From Thiobacillus sp. SCUT-2 (GTDB lineage Bacteria; Pseudomonadota; Gammaproteobacteria; Burkholderiales; Thiobacillaceae): 64,000 bases of DNA. The notes under the pieces were generated by a model that worked only from the letters and a program-made list of their open reading frames with translations, was not told the DNA's origin and made no database searches. The DNA lies in NCBI RefSeq assembly GCF_035621355.1, contig NZ_CP141769.1, positions 310,001 to 374,000 on the forward strand, given 5' to 3'. Both the position numbers and the translations under genes were made by a program. Below are positions 8,997 to 16,620 of this stretch, piece after piece (positions within the stretch are counted from its first letter, which is position 1; every line of letters starts with the position of its first letter).

Positions 8997-9560
8997 CTAG
9001 CGTTGCTTCCTGTAATAGCCGACGAGTTCCGCGTGGCCGAGGACGTGGCCGTGCATCGCCCGTTCCAGCGCGGCCTTGGTCGGCGGCTGCAGCGCCGGCA
9101 GCACCGTGTCGAGTGCGTAGAGCTTGTGCACGTAACGGTGCCGGCCGATCGGCGGGCAGGGGCCGCCGTAGCCGGTGCGCTTCCAGTCGTTGAGGCCTTC
9201 GCGCGTTCCGGGCGGCAATTCGGAGACGCCCGCCGGGAGCCCCATGGCGTCAGGCGGGAGGTTGTAGAGCACCCAGTGCACCCAGGTGATTTTCGGCGCG
9301 GCCGGGTCGGGCGCATCGGGATCGTCGACGATCAGCGCCAGGCTCTTCGTGCCTGCAGGCAGGCCCGACCACGCCAGCGGCGGCGACTGGTCGCGCCCGT
9401 CGCAGGTGTTCAGGGCGGGGATGTCGGCATGATGGCCGAAGGCGCTCGAGCTGAGTTCCATCGCGGGGCTCCTGTCCGTGGCGCACGCGAGGCCGGCTGC
9501 CAGGGCGAGGCTCAGCGCAGCCCGTGCGCGTGTCGCTTTCTGCATCGTGAATGGCTCCAT
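8997..9560 (-). CDS. YbhB/YbcL-family (PEBP-like, Raf kinase inhibitor-like) protein, secreted
   Basis: A 187-residue protein with a Sec-type signal (A-A-L-S-L-A-L-A-A-G-L). The PEBP fold follows: F-G-H-H-A-D-I-P, C-D-G-R-D-Q-S-P-P-L, I-V-D-D-P-D-A-P and W-V-H-W-V-L-Y-N-L-P, then G-P-C-P-P-x-G-x-H-R-Y. The bacterial role is unknown; the family binds anionic ligands. The start at 9560 is preceded by GAAGGGCGA at good distance. A second ATG at 9545 would give a shorter signal and remains possible. Expression appears monocistronic. Confidence 0.85.
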   Translation of the reverse strand: MEPFTMQKATRARAALSLALAAGLACATDRSPAMELSSSAFGHHADIPALNTCDGRDQSPPLAWSGLPAGTKSLALIVDDPDAPDPAAPKITWVHWVLYNLPPDAMGLPAGVSELPPGTREGLNDWKRTGYGGPCPPIGRHRYVHKLYALDTVLPALQPPTKAALERAMHGHVLGHAELVGYYRKQR

Positions 9561-9714
9561 TCGCCCTTCACTATAGGGTTTGATCGGGCAAAAAAGAGGC
9601 ATACCCCCAACATACATTTTCTACCGTCATACGCTGTCAGATTTGCCTCTTCCGCACCCCCATCTACGGAATATTTCGTTCGACAAGTTCTGATCGTATT
9701 TACGTTCGAAGCAC

Positions 9715-9739
9715 AAAAAAAAGCCACCTGGTGGGTGGC
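9715..9739 (-). terminator. Rho-independent terminator of the lipoprotein pair
   Basis: On the minus strand GCCACC-CACCA-GGTGGC is followed by eight T. It lies 20 bases beyond the stop of the 9760-10233 gene. Confidence 0.88.
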
Positions 9740-9759
9740 TCGGCATCAAGCTTTATATC

Positions 9760-10233
9760 TCAGTTCACATTTTGACGAATAAAGATCGCCTGCTGAACCT
9801 TGCTAAAAACGTCTTGATACACTTGTGGGTCTTCAATCGGTTGATCATGCGCGCCGCGCATGCCATAACCACTAGATGTCTGGGTAGAGTTCACGAAATT
9901 TAGGCGAACCTTTGTGCGCCCCGGGACGATTTCTTCTACAAAGGCCGTTGCCTGTACGTCCTTCATTACTTGGCCGACAAATGGAACGAAGCTTTGTTGA
10001 GTCGGGCTTTTGGCACTAATGAGGCCGGTTTCGAGATTGGCATTTCCCACCACGTAGCCCAAGTCTTGGAACACGGATAGCGTTGATGCGAAAGCCACTT
10101 TCTTCGTCGTTTCGAATTCTTTCGCTTGGATGGCCTGTAGCTCAAGCGGAGATTTCGTTGTTTGCGGCGCCATTGCGCAGCCGCCCGTAAACAGAAGCGA
10201 CGCGATCAACGGAAATGCTAGATATTTTCTCAT
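9760..10233 (-). CDS. Small lipoprotein of unknown function
   Basis: A 157-residue lipoprotein. The signal ends in the lipobox F-T-G-G-C (Cys19), followed by A-M-A-P-Q. The mature domain contains K-V-A-F-A-S-T-L-S-V-F-Q-D-L-G-Y and L-E-T-G-L-I-S-A-K-S, a pattern seen in small envelope lipoproteins that often accompany BamE-like proteins. No catalytic motif is visible. It lies three bases downstream of a BamE-like gene, so the two are co-transcribed and end at a strong terminator. Base composition is clearly AT-richer than its neighbours, suggesting a different history. Confidence 0.8.
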   Translation of the reverse strand: MRKYLAFPLIASLLFTGGCAMAPQTTKSPLELQAIQAKEFETTKKVAFASTLSVFQDLGYVVGNANLETGLISAKSPTQQSFVPFVGQVMKDVQATAFVEEIVPGRTKVRLNFVNSTQTSSGYGMRGAHDQPIEDPQVYQDVFSKVQQAIFIRQNVN

Positions 10234-10236
10234 GGC

Positions 10237-10680
10237 TTAGAAGGAGGTCGCGTTATACGTAAAGTCAGTGACAGCGGAGTCTTTAAATTTAATAATTATG
10301 GTGAGCGTTCGTTGCGTTCGAGACGTTGCTCCACTTGCCCGGGTTGTCGAGCCTATTCCAGCCGCGCCGACATTGCCTGTCCCCCCCAAAATCAACCCGG
10401 CAATGCCGTTTTGACTTGTTGAGTATGCCGTATCCGTGCTCACCTTGTCGTAAATCCACGTCTCAATTCCATCTCGATCTTTGGTAACCATGTTTGGGGC
10501 GCCCAAAACTTTAGCCACATCTGCTTGAGACATGCCGGTTTTGATTTCCCGCTGAGCTACGCCCAGAGTGATTTTTGCCTCACTCGAATCGCCAAGTTCC
10601 CGGCGGTGATCCGCAACAGTCATGCAGCCCGCTAAGGATAAGATCCCTAGCATGGTCAAGGCTAGTTTGGTTGTTTTCAT
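10237..10680 (-). CDS. SmpA/OmlA (BamE-like) domain lipoprotein
   Basis: A 147-residue lipoprotein with lipobox L-A-G-C (Cys19). The BamE-like domain is recognised by I-K-T-G-M-S-Q-A-D-V-A-K-V-L-G-A-P, then T-W-I-Y-D-K-V. A Gly/Thr/Ser-rich insertion (I-A-G-L-I-L-G-G-T-G) precedes the last strands. It is not the housekeeping BamE, because the context is accessory and the insertion is atypical. AAGGTG is the ribosome site. It is first in a two-gene AT-rich operon on the minus strand. Function beyond envelope localisation is unknown. Confidence 0.8.
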   Translation of the reverse strand: MKTTKLALTMLGILSLAGCMTVADHRRELGDSSEAKITLGVAQREIKTGMSQADVAKVLGAPNMVTKDRDGIETWIYDKVSTDTAYSTSQNGIAGLILGGTGNVGAAGIGSTTRASGATSRTQRTLTIIIKFKDSAVTDFTYNATSF

Positions 10681-10895
10681 GATTTCGCACCTTATTGATT
10701 ATTTTAATTGCGAGTCTACTCGTCTTGGTGCGTAAAAAAAAGCCGAGTCCGCTTCTGAACGACGCGATGTTTCTGCGCCACGTCGCGGGGATTCCCCAGG
10801 GATTTTTTTCAATACTTGCGTTTGACAGAGTAAGGGACGCGGCTGCAGCGGCGGTCAATATGCTGTTTTCTTGCCAAGCGTAGGTACTGAAAGAA
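10681..10895. other. AT-rich gap with no supported gene
   Basis: It holds the promoter side of the lipoprotein pair. A short open frame at 10695-10883 on the plus strand has no ribosome site and no recognisable features, so I do not call it. An eight-A run at 10733-10741 is the only obvious landmark. Confidence 0.5.
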
Positions 10896-11089
10896 TCATG
10901 ACGCCCGTCTTTGGGCCGTCGGCCAAACGCCATCTGTCGGCCGTTTTGGCTCGATGGCCTTGCGTACCGTCACTGCGACATCCTTGGCTGCGGCGTGTGG
11001 CCGAGTGCAATCTGTTCGGACGTTAGCGCGCAGCCTGACAGGCTGGCCAGCACCAGACGGCATGTGACGGGCAGTACGTGGTTTCTCAT
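10896..11089 (-). pseudogene. Probable frameshifted small lipoprotein gene
   Basis: On the minus strand an ATG at 11089 has a strong AAGGAG ribosome site six bases upstream. It encodes a lipoprotein signal ending in L-S-G-C (Cys20) and then A-L-T-S-E-Q-I-A-L-G-H-T-P-Q before a stop at 10970-10972. In a neighbouring frame the sequence continues as V-A-V-T-V-R-K and stays open to a stop at 10896. This looks like one lipoprotein (a C-x-L-x-x-x-Y/H-x-P-Q start followed by a V-x-V-T-V strand) broken by a frameshift. A genuine 39-residue peptide or a sequencing error are alternatives. Confidence 0.4.
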
Positions 11090-11360
11090 CGTTCTCCTTC
11101 GGAATTGAATGTGTTCCTGCCGAGCGGGCAGCGCGGCCAATTTGGAGTGCCCCCAAGCGCTCGCAAGGCTGCTCCGGCCGTGTGTTCCTCCGGCGCGGCT
11201 GCCTTCGCATGTTGCAGGATGGGTGCCGCGCAGGCGCTGCCAGGCGGGAGCGGGCGTGACGGAACGCGGCTTGACGAACGCGTGCGCCGGGCCAAAAAGA
11301 GGCTATACAAAAGTGTCGTATTCGGGCGGTCAGACCAAAAACGTGTGCGAGGAGGCGATC

Positions 11361-12689
11361 TTGGGCAACTTCAAGAAAGGCATGCAGGGCGTTCACATGG
11401 GTCGCTTCCCCACGCGGCTCGGCGTTTCTCTTGCGCAAGCGGGGCTGATCACGGCGCTGGCGTGCGCCGCGCCGGTTGCGCGGGCGGACGAGCCGCCGTC
11501 GCCCGCGCCGGGCGATCTGGCCGCGATCAAGCAGGAGCTTGCGAAGCAGGCCAGGGCCCTGGCGGAGCAGCAGCGCGAGTTGGCGATCGAGCAGAAGAAG
11601 CTGGACGCGCACCGGCAGGCGCTGGACGACAGCCGGCGCCGGCTGGCCGCGCTGCAGAAACAGCTCGGGATGGCGCCGGACGAGCCGAGGGCGGGCGACG
11701 ATGACCTGCTCGTCTCGGGCGGACAGGGCGGCGGCAGCGTACCCGAGAATCCGCCCGTCGACGTCGGCACGCTCTTCGCCCAGCCGACCATCCTGACGCC
11801 GAAGGGCGCGGTCGTCTTCGAGCCGTCGCTGCAGTACTCGTTCAGCAATTCCGATCGCGTCTCGATCGTCGGCTACAGCATCCTGCCCGCGCTGGTGATC
11901 GGCCTGATCGACGTGCGCACGGTCAGCCGCAGCACCTGGATCGCGGCAGCGGACGTGCGCTACGGGCTGACAAACCGCCTCGAACTCGAGGCCAAGGTGC
12001 CGTACGTCTATCGCTATGACGATACCTTCAGCCGGCCGCTCGACCTGAGCGGAGGGGCGACTGAGCAAATGTTCAACGCCAGCGGAAACGGCATCGGCGA
12101 TATCGAACTGGCCGCGCGCTACCAGCTGAATCTGCCGAAGGGAAACGATCCCTTCTATATCGCAGGGCTGCGGTTGAAGACGCGAACCGGCAAGGACCCG
12201 TTCGAAGTCAGCTATGCCCCCGGCAGTACGCTCATTACCGCCGGCTCACTGCAGACCGAACTGCCGACCGGCTCGGGTTTCTATACCTTGCAGCCCAGCC
12301 TGAGCATGGTCATGCCGGCCGATCCGGCCGTGTTCTACGGCGGCATCAGTTACCTCTGGAACATCAAGCGTGACATCAACAAGAACGTCGGTGGCGTCCA
12401 GATCGGGCAGGTAGACCCGGGGGACGGCGTCGATTTCAACGTGGGCATGGGGCTCGCGCTGAACGAAAGAAGTTCGTTCAGCGTCGGCTACGAGCATACC
12501 TGGATCGGCAAGAGCACGCTGAACGGCGTCACGCCGCCGACCGAGCTGACGACGCAGCTGGCCAGCCTGCTGGTCGGCTATTCCTACCGGCTCAACCAGA
12601 CCACCAGCCTCAACCTGTCGATCGGCGCCGGGCTGACCAACGACACGCCGGACACGCAGATCACGCTGCGCGTCCCGATGCGCTTCTAG
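11361..12689 (+). CDS. Outer-membrane beta-barrel protein with N-terminal coiled coil (FapF-like architecture)
   Basis: A secreted protein of about 442 residues. The signal ends near P-V-A-R-A-D (residue about 42). A heptad-rich coiled coil of about 50 residues follows (L-A-K-Q-A-R-A-L-A-E-Q-Q-R-E-L and repeats), then a D/G-rich linker, then about 270 residues of alternating beta strands ending in T-L-R-V-P-M-R-F, a typical barrel C-terminus. FapF, the amyloid exporter of Pseudomonas, also combines a helical coiled-coil segment with a barrel. The start is uncertain: TTG at 11361 has GAGGAGG at good distance, while ATGs at 11382 and 11397 lack one. It converges on the C39-peptidase group and is the likely export pore of that cluster (inference). 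Confidence 0.72.
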   Translation: MGNFKKGMQGVHMGRFPTRLGVSLAQAGLITALACAAPVARADEPPSPAPGDLAAIKQELAKQARALAEQQRELAIEQKKLDAHRQALDDSRRRLAALQKQLGMAPDEPRAGDDDLLVSGGQGGGSVPENPPVDVGTLFAQPTILTPKGAVVFEPSLQYSFSNSDRVSIVGYSILPALVIGLIDVRTVSRSTWIAAADVRYGLTNRLELEAKVPYVYRYDDTFSRPLDLSGGATEQMFNASGNGIGDIELAARYQLNLPKGNDPFYIAGLRLKTRTGKDPFEVSYAPGSTLITAGSLQTELPTGSGFYTLQPSLSMVMPADPAVFYGGISYLWNIKRDINKNVGGVQIGQVDPGDGVDFNVGMGLALNERSSFSVGYEHTWIGKSTLNGVTPPTELTTQLASLLVGYSYRLNQTTSLNLSIGAGLTNDTPDTQITLRVPMRF

Positions 12690-12722
12690 CCGGCGGGCAA
12701 GGCGACGCCTGGCCTGCTTCGT

Positions 12723-13352
12723 TCAGCGCAGGCCGGCCGCGCTCAGCTGGTTGAGCGCGGCGCCCAGCCGCATCGCGGCGGCGGCCTGCTGCATCGAGAG
12801 CGTGGCGTTCAGCACCGTGAGGTTGCGGATGACCTGGTTGTCCACCGTGTTCTGGATCACCGTGTTCAGGGCCGACAGCGACTCCGGCAGCGTGAAGTTG
12901 TTGCCCGTGCCGTTCTGGACCAGCGTCAGCACACCCTGGTTGTTGAGAATCTGGGTGGTGACGGTCGTCGGGGGCGATCCGCCTGACGCAAGCTGCGGCG
13001 GCGGGCTGCCACCGGACGGAGGCGAGGGCGCGTTGGTCACGGGGCTTGCGGGTGCAGGCGGGGGCACGCTGGCGACCCCTCCGGCCACCGGCGATGCGAC
13101 AGGGCCGAACTGCAGCGGTGTGAGCTTCATCGACGAGACGAGCTGGCCATTGACGTAGGTCAGTTGCTCCAGCGAAAAGGCCAGCGTCACCTGCATGCCG
13201 TTGAGGTTGAATTCGAAGCCGCCGCGCATGGCGTCGAGCTCGGCGTCGGTCGCCGCCGCATAGCCGTCGAAGCCCGACAGGCCGGCGTGCGCCGTTCCGC
13301 AGGCGAGCAGCGCCGCCACCGCCAGGCCGTGGGGTGTGAAATTTGTGTTCAT
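12723..13352 (-). CDS. Secreted protein with double-glycine motif and Q/N-rich C-terminal repeat; candidate C39-peptidase substrate
   Basis: A 209-residue protein with a Sec signal (A-V-A-A-L-L-A-C-G-T-A-H-A). Residues 36-45 read D-A-E-L-D-A-M-R-G-G, like the ELxxxxGG leader cut by C39 peptidases. A beta-rich stretch (F-E-F-N-L-N-G-M-Q-V-T-L) and a Pro/Gly/Ser linker (about 95-130) follow. The C-terminal part holds T-V-I-Q-N-T-V-D-N-Q-V-I-R-N, related to motifs in two neighbouring secreted proteins. I do not recognise a named family. It is last in the peptidase transcript, nine bases after the peptidase stop; a GTG at 13361 would give a slightly longer signal. Confidence 0.75.
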   Translation of the reverse strand: MNTNFTPHGLAVAALLACGTAHAGLSGFDGYAAATDAELDAMRGGFEFNLNGMQVTLAFSLEQLTYVNGQLVSSMKLTPLQFGPVASPVAGGVASVPPPAPASPVTNAPSPPSGGSPPPQLASGGSPPTTVTTQILNNQGVLTLVQNGTGNNFTLPESLSALNTVIQNTVDNQVIRNLTVLNATLSMQQAAAAMRLGAALNQLSAAGLR

Positions 13353-13361
13353 GATGGTCAC

Positions 13362-14042
13362 TCAGTAATCGCCGGGCTGCCTGCGCAGCAGGGTCGCGTT
13401 GGCGAGGCCGTCGGGCCCGCTCGCGAGGCTCAGCGGCGCCTTCTCCTTCACCCGCCAGTCCCGTGCGGCGTTGAACACCGCCTTCCGGTCGAGGCCGTTG
13501 ATGACGAAGAGAATCCTGCTCGCCATCATCTTCTCGAACTCGGGCAACGGATAGATGTGCCCGCCGAGCGAAGGGTCGCCGACGGCGACCAGGCCGTCGC
13601 GGATGCCCTTGACCACGACGAAGTGGTTGTAGCCGTTTTCGCGGATCAGCACGATGGCCGGGATGCCCACGCTGGCCAGGCGGCTGAGCGGGGCGACGTA
13701 GCCGTCGGCCGAGTAGCCGCGGCTTTGCAGGAAGTGCTTGAGGTCGAGCAGCGAGAAGCCTTCGCGGCGAATCTTCTGGTGGTCGCCGTCCTCCCACATC
13801 GCCTTGAAGATCGTGGGCTCGTCGACCGGGTCGCCATAGTGGTAGGTGAGCAGGGTGGACAGCGCCGCGGAACCGCAGCTGAAATCCAGCTCCTGCCGCA
13901 CCGTCTGCCGGAACTGGCGTTCCTTGAGGCTCTGGACCCTGACGTTGAAGCTGCCGCCGTCCACGCCGGGCACCAGCGCCGAGCCGGCCCATGCCGGAGG
14001 TGCCAGCAGCAGGACGAGCGCAAGCAGAAACCGGGCAGGCAT
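13362..14042 (-). CDS. Periplasmic C39-like cysteine peptidase (FapD-like)
   Basis: A 226-residue protein with a Sec signal (F-L-L-A-L-V-L-L-L-A-P-P-A-W-A). The peptidase C39 fold shows D-F-S-C-G-S-A-A-L with nucleophile Cys56, G-Y-N-H-F-V-V-V with His140, and V-G-D-P-S-L-G with Asp156. No ABC-transporter or membrane domain is present, so it acts alone in the periplasm, as proposed for FapD of functional-amyloid loci. Its start lies one base after the stop of the upstream small secreted protein, and the downstream gene begins at its own stop. Both flanking genes encode proteins with D-x-E-L-x-x-x-R-G-G, the plausible cleavage site. Confidence 0.85.
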   Translation of the reverse strand: MPARFLLALVLLLAPPAWAGSALVPGVDGGSFNVRVQSLKERQFRQTVRQELDFSCGSAALSTLLTYHYGDPVDEPTIFKAMWEDGDHQKIRREGFSLLDLKHFLQSRGYSADGYVAPLSRLASVGIPAIVLIRENGYNHFVVVKGIRDGLVAVGDPSLGGHIYPLPEFEKMMASRILFVINGLDRKAVFNAARDWRVKEKAPLSLASGPDGLANATLLRRQPGDY

Positions 14043-14043
14043 C

Positions 14044-14391
14044 TCACTGCACCTGCAGGTTGAGAATCGTTGCATTCTGGATCAGCACGTTGTTGCCGGA
14101 ATTCTGGATCACGGTGGAGAAGCCGGAATTGCCGGTCAGGGCGCCGTCGGTGACGTAATTGCTCCCGGTCACGCTGTCGAGCGCGGTGTTGTTGTAGACC
14201 GAGGCGTTCAGGTCGTTGAGGTTGGAAATCGTCGTCGTCCCGCCGCGGTTGCCCGCCAGTTCGGAATCGGGCACGGCCGCGGAGAACGCCGCGGGGGGCG
14301 ACGCGCCCGGCGCAGGGAGCGGGTCGGAGCGCGCCGCCGTCGCAGCGAGCAGGGCCGCTGCAGCCAGCAGGAGCAGGGTGACATGGCTCAT
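14044..14391 (-). CDS. Small secreted protein with double-glycine motif and Q/N repeat; candidate C39-peptidase substrate
   Basis: A 115-residue protein with a strong Sec signal (V-T-L-L-L-L-A-A-A-A-L-L-A-A-T-A-A). Residues 42-51 are D-S-E-L-A-G-N-R-G-G, matching the motif in the 12723-13352 product (identical D, E, L, R, G, G). After the presumed cut the mature chain is only about 64 residues, rich in N, T, S and G, and ends in T-V-I-Q-N-S-G-N-N-V-L-I-Q-N-A-T. Composition and length resemble small amyloid or pilin-like subunits. The start at 14391 has a GGAGGG ribosome site. It lies 57 bases after the glycine-rich gene in the same direction. Confidence 0.72.
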   Translation of the reverse strand: MSHVTLLLLAAAALLAATAARSDPLPAPGASPPAAFSAAVPDSELAGNRGGTTTISNLNDLNASVYNNTALDSVTGSNYVTDGALTGNSGFSTVIQNSGNNVLIQNATILNLQVQ

Positions 14392-14448
14392 CGTGACGTC
14401 CCTCCAGGAAACCCCCGGGACCGCCGCGCGATCCCGGGGCACACGGGG

Positions 14449-16401
14449 TCAATGCACCGACAGGTTGGCTTGTACGGTCACGCCAATCTGGGTCAGCGCA
14501 TTGGCGCCGGTGTTTTGCGACACGGAGATGATGCCGGCACCGTTGGTCAGGCTGCTGCCGATGGTGTTGGAGGCATCGTAGGAGCCGGCGTTGCCGCCGG
14601 TCGAATTGCCGCCGTTGCCGCCGACGCCGCCGTTGCCCGTGGTGGCCGAGGCCATCGCGCTGCTGCTGGCGCTGCCGCCCATGCCGCCGCTGCCGCCGGA
14701 GCCGTTGGCCGTGGCGGTGCCGCCGGTACCACCGGTACCACCGGTGCCGCCTGCGCCGCCGGCCGCGCCTGCGCCGGCGACGCCGCCCTCACCGGTACCG
14801 CCGGTGCCCGTCGCGCCTGCCGCACCTGCGCCGCCCATGCTCGTCCCGGCTGCGCCGACTGCGCCGGCACCGCCCGCGCCGCCGGTGCCGGTCGCGCCGA
14901 CCGCGCCCGCACCGCCGGTGCTGGTGCCGGCCGCGCCGGTTCCCGCCGCGCCGGTGCCGGTCGCGCCGGTTGCGCCGTTGCCGGCGGTGCTGGTTCCGGT
15001 CGCGCCGGTCCCCGCCGCGCCGGTGCCGGCCGCACCGGTGCCGGTGGCGCCTGCGGCACCCGAGCCGCCCGCGCCGCCCATGCCGGCCGCCGCGGTGCTG
15101 GTGCCGGTCGCGGTGCCCGCACCGCCGGAGCCGGCGCCCGCCGTATCGGTGCTGGTGGTGCTGCCGCCGGTGGAGGTGCCGCCGCTGCCGGCGGTCGACG
15201 TGTTGTTGGTGGGCCCGTTGGCGCCGTTGCTGGACGTGCCCGCCCCGCCGCCGGTTCCGCCGCCGCCGCCGCCACCCGCGCCGCCGGTGTTGTCATTCGC
15301 CGTGGAGACCGGCACGCCGGCACTGACGCCCAGCGCGCCACCGCCATTGGCGCTGGAAGAGCCGCCGGAACTGCTGCTGCCGCTGTCGCCGCCGATGCCC
15401 TTGCCGCCCATGCTGCCGGTCATGGCCGCGCTGTCGCCGCCGATGCCCTTGCCGCCGCTCGCGCCGCTGCCGCCGTCGCCGCCGATGCCCTTGCCGCCGA
15501 CGCCGAAGCCGCCTAAGCCGCTGCCGCCCGACGCGTTGCCGGAGCTGCCGCCCGAACCGCCGTCACCGCCGTAGCCCTTGCCGCCGATGCCCAGGCCACC
15601 GAGGGCGTCGCCGGAGCTGCCGCCCGAGCCGCCGGCACCGCCGACACCTTTGCCGCCGTTGCCGCCCGAGCCGCCGGCGCCACCCATGGCGTTGCCGGGG
15701 CTGCCGCCCGAACCGCCGTCGCCACCGTAGCCCTTGCCGCCGATGCCGCCGATGGCGCCGCCGCCGTTGCCGCCGTTGCCGCCGTTGCCGGCGCTGCCGG
15801 CCATGGTGTCGCCGCCGATCGCCTTGGCATAGCCGCTGGCACCGTCACCGCCGTTGGCGCCGTAGGACTTGCTGTGCGCGTCCTGGTTGGCGTCGCCGGA
15901 ATTGCCGCCCATGCCGCCATCGCCGGCGCGGCCGCCGCCGTAGGCGGTGTTGCCGCTGGGGAAGACGACGTTGTCATGTACCTCGCCATTCAGGGTCGTC
16001 GTCGCGGTGGCGTTCACCGTCGAGTTGAACGAATCCCGATTCTGCGACTGGGTGTTGAAGGAGTCGCTGTAGTGGGTGTCGGTGTGGGTGTTGTACGAAT
16101 CCTCGACCTTGCTGATGGTCTTGTTGTGCGTACTGCTGTCCGAGTTGTTCGAATCCTTGGTGACGTTGACGGTCTTGGTGTTGGTGCTGCTATCCGAGTT
16201 GTGCGAGTCCTGCGTGGCCGTCGAATTCTCGTTGGCCGCCGCGCCGGAAAGCTTCTCCTGGGTGGAGGACGCGGTTGCGGACTGGCTGACCGTGCCGTCT
16301 TGCGACGTCGGTGAACTGTTCGTGTTGGTGGGGTTGGCCCAGGCCTGGCTTCCCATCCCCAGGGCCATGGCGATCGCACTCGCCAAGAGGGTTTTGTTCA
16401 T
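14449..16401 (-). CDS. Large glycine-rich secreted low-complexity protein
   Basis: A 650-residue protein. The signal peptide (L-L-A-S-A-I-A-M-A-L-G) is cut near Q-A-W-A-N. Residues about 23-180 are rich in N, S, T and D with recurring D-S-x-N-S-D-S-S-T-x-x-K-T units. Residues about 180-600 consist of G-G-x-G-G and G-A-x-G-T tracts, first K-G-x-G-G-D type and then A-G-T-G-A-A type. The C-terminus ends in Q-N-T-G-A-N-A-L-T-Q, related to the motif of the two small neighbours. No double-glycine leader is seen. It is probably a surface or matrix protein (adhesin, amyloid or biofilm scaffold). AAGGAG precedes the start and a sigma-54 promoter lies 74 bases upstream. Confidence 0.75.
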   Translation of the reverse strand: MNKTLLASAIAMALGMGSQAWANPTNTNSSPTSQDGTVSQSATASSTQEKLSGAAANENSTATQDSHNSDSSTNTKTVNVTKDSNNSDSSTHNKTISKVEDSYNTHTDTHYSDSFNTQSQNRDSFNSTVNATATTTLNGEVHDNVVFPSGNTAYGGGRAGDGGMGGNSGDANQDAHSKSYGANGGDGASGYAKAIGGDTMAGSAGNGGNGGNGGGAIGGIGGKGYGGDGGSGGSPGNAMGGAGGSGGNGGKGVGGAGGSGGSSGDALGGLGIGGKGYGGDGGSGGSSGNASGGSGLGGFGVGGKGIGGDGGSGASGGKGIGGDSAAMTGSMGGKGIGGDSGSSSSGGSSSANGGGALGVSAGVPVSTANDNTGGAGGGGGGGTGGGAGTSSNGANGPTNNTSTAGSGGTSTGGSTTSTDTAGAGSGGAGTATGTSTAAAGMGGAGGSGAAGATGTGAAGTGAAGTGATGTSTAGNGATGATGTGAAGTGAAGTSTGGAGAVGATGTGGAGGAGAVGAAGTSMGGAGAAGATGTGGTGEGGVAGAGAAGGAGGTGGTGGTGGTATANGSGGSGGMGGSASSSAMASATTGNGGVGGNGGNSTGGNAGSYDASNTIGSSLTNGAGIISVSQNTGANALTQIGVTVQANLSVH

Positions 16402-16474
16402 GTTCTTGCTCCTTAAGCTGGTGTTGAAACTGGCTTCGTCCTGAGCCGTTGCAGCCGGGCTCGATGTGCCTGAC

Positions 16475-16490
16475 TGCACCTTCCGTGCCA
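16475..16490 (-). promoter_or_regulatory. Sigma-54 (-24/-12) promoter of the glycine-rich/C39 gene group
   Basis: On the minus strand the site reads TGGCACGGAAGGTGCA. It matches TGGCACG-N4-TTGCA at all but one position and keeps the GG-N10-GC spacing. It lies 74 bases before the start at 16401 and faces away from a VpsR-like sigma-54 activator gene. Confidence 0.72.
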
Positions 16491-16529
16491 GCTACGCAAC
16501 GCATTGATCGACAAGGAGATTGGTGCGGC

Positions 16530-16563
16530 CGCCTGCGGGCGACGCAGGAATCGCCCGCAGGCG
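16530..16563. repeat. 13-bp perfect inverted repeat, possible activator binding site
   Basis: CGCCTGCGGGCGA (16530-16542) and its exact reverse complement (16551-16563) flank an 8-base spacer. The element lies 40-73 bases upstream of the sigma-54 promoter and between the divergent activator and target genes. It could be an upstream activating sequence for the activator or a strong RNA hairpin. Confidence 0.6.
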
Positions 16564-16598
16564 GGTGACTCATCTGCGAGACAGCCGCGGGCGGCAGG

Positions 16599-16620
16599 CG
16601 CGCTTGGGCGCGGTTTTTTT
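16599..16620 (+). terminator. Possible terminator-like hairpin in the divergent region
   Basis: CGCGC-TTGG-GCGCG is followed by GTTTTTTT. The stem is short (5 bp) and no plus-strand gene ends here, so it could end a leader RNA or be chance. Confidence 0.3.

Noticed and set aside
10695-10883. 62-codon hydrophobic-start open frame
   Set aside because: No ribosome site, odd composition, and it overlaps the promoter side of the opposite lipoprotein operon.
12711-12734. GGCCTGC/GCAGGCC hairpin between the barrel gene and the convergent secreted-protein gene
   Set aside because: A 7-bp stem without a T run that overlaps a stop codon; not convincing as a terminator.
14591-15574. Long Pro-rich open frame on the plus strand
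   Set aside because: It is the antisense of the Gly codons (GGN) of the glycine-rich gene; it has no signal, ribosome site or domain.
14591-15800. Repeated GCCGCCG-type units resembling a repeat array
   Set aside because: The units are codon-level repeats of a Gly-rich protein with irregular spacing, not a CRISPR array with unique spacers.
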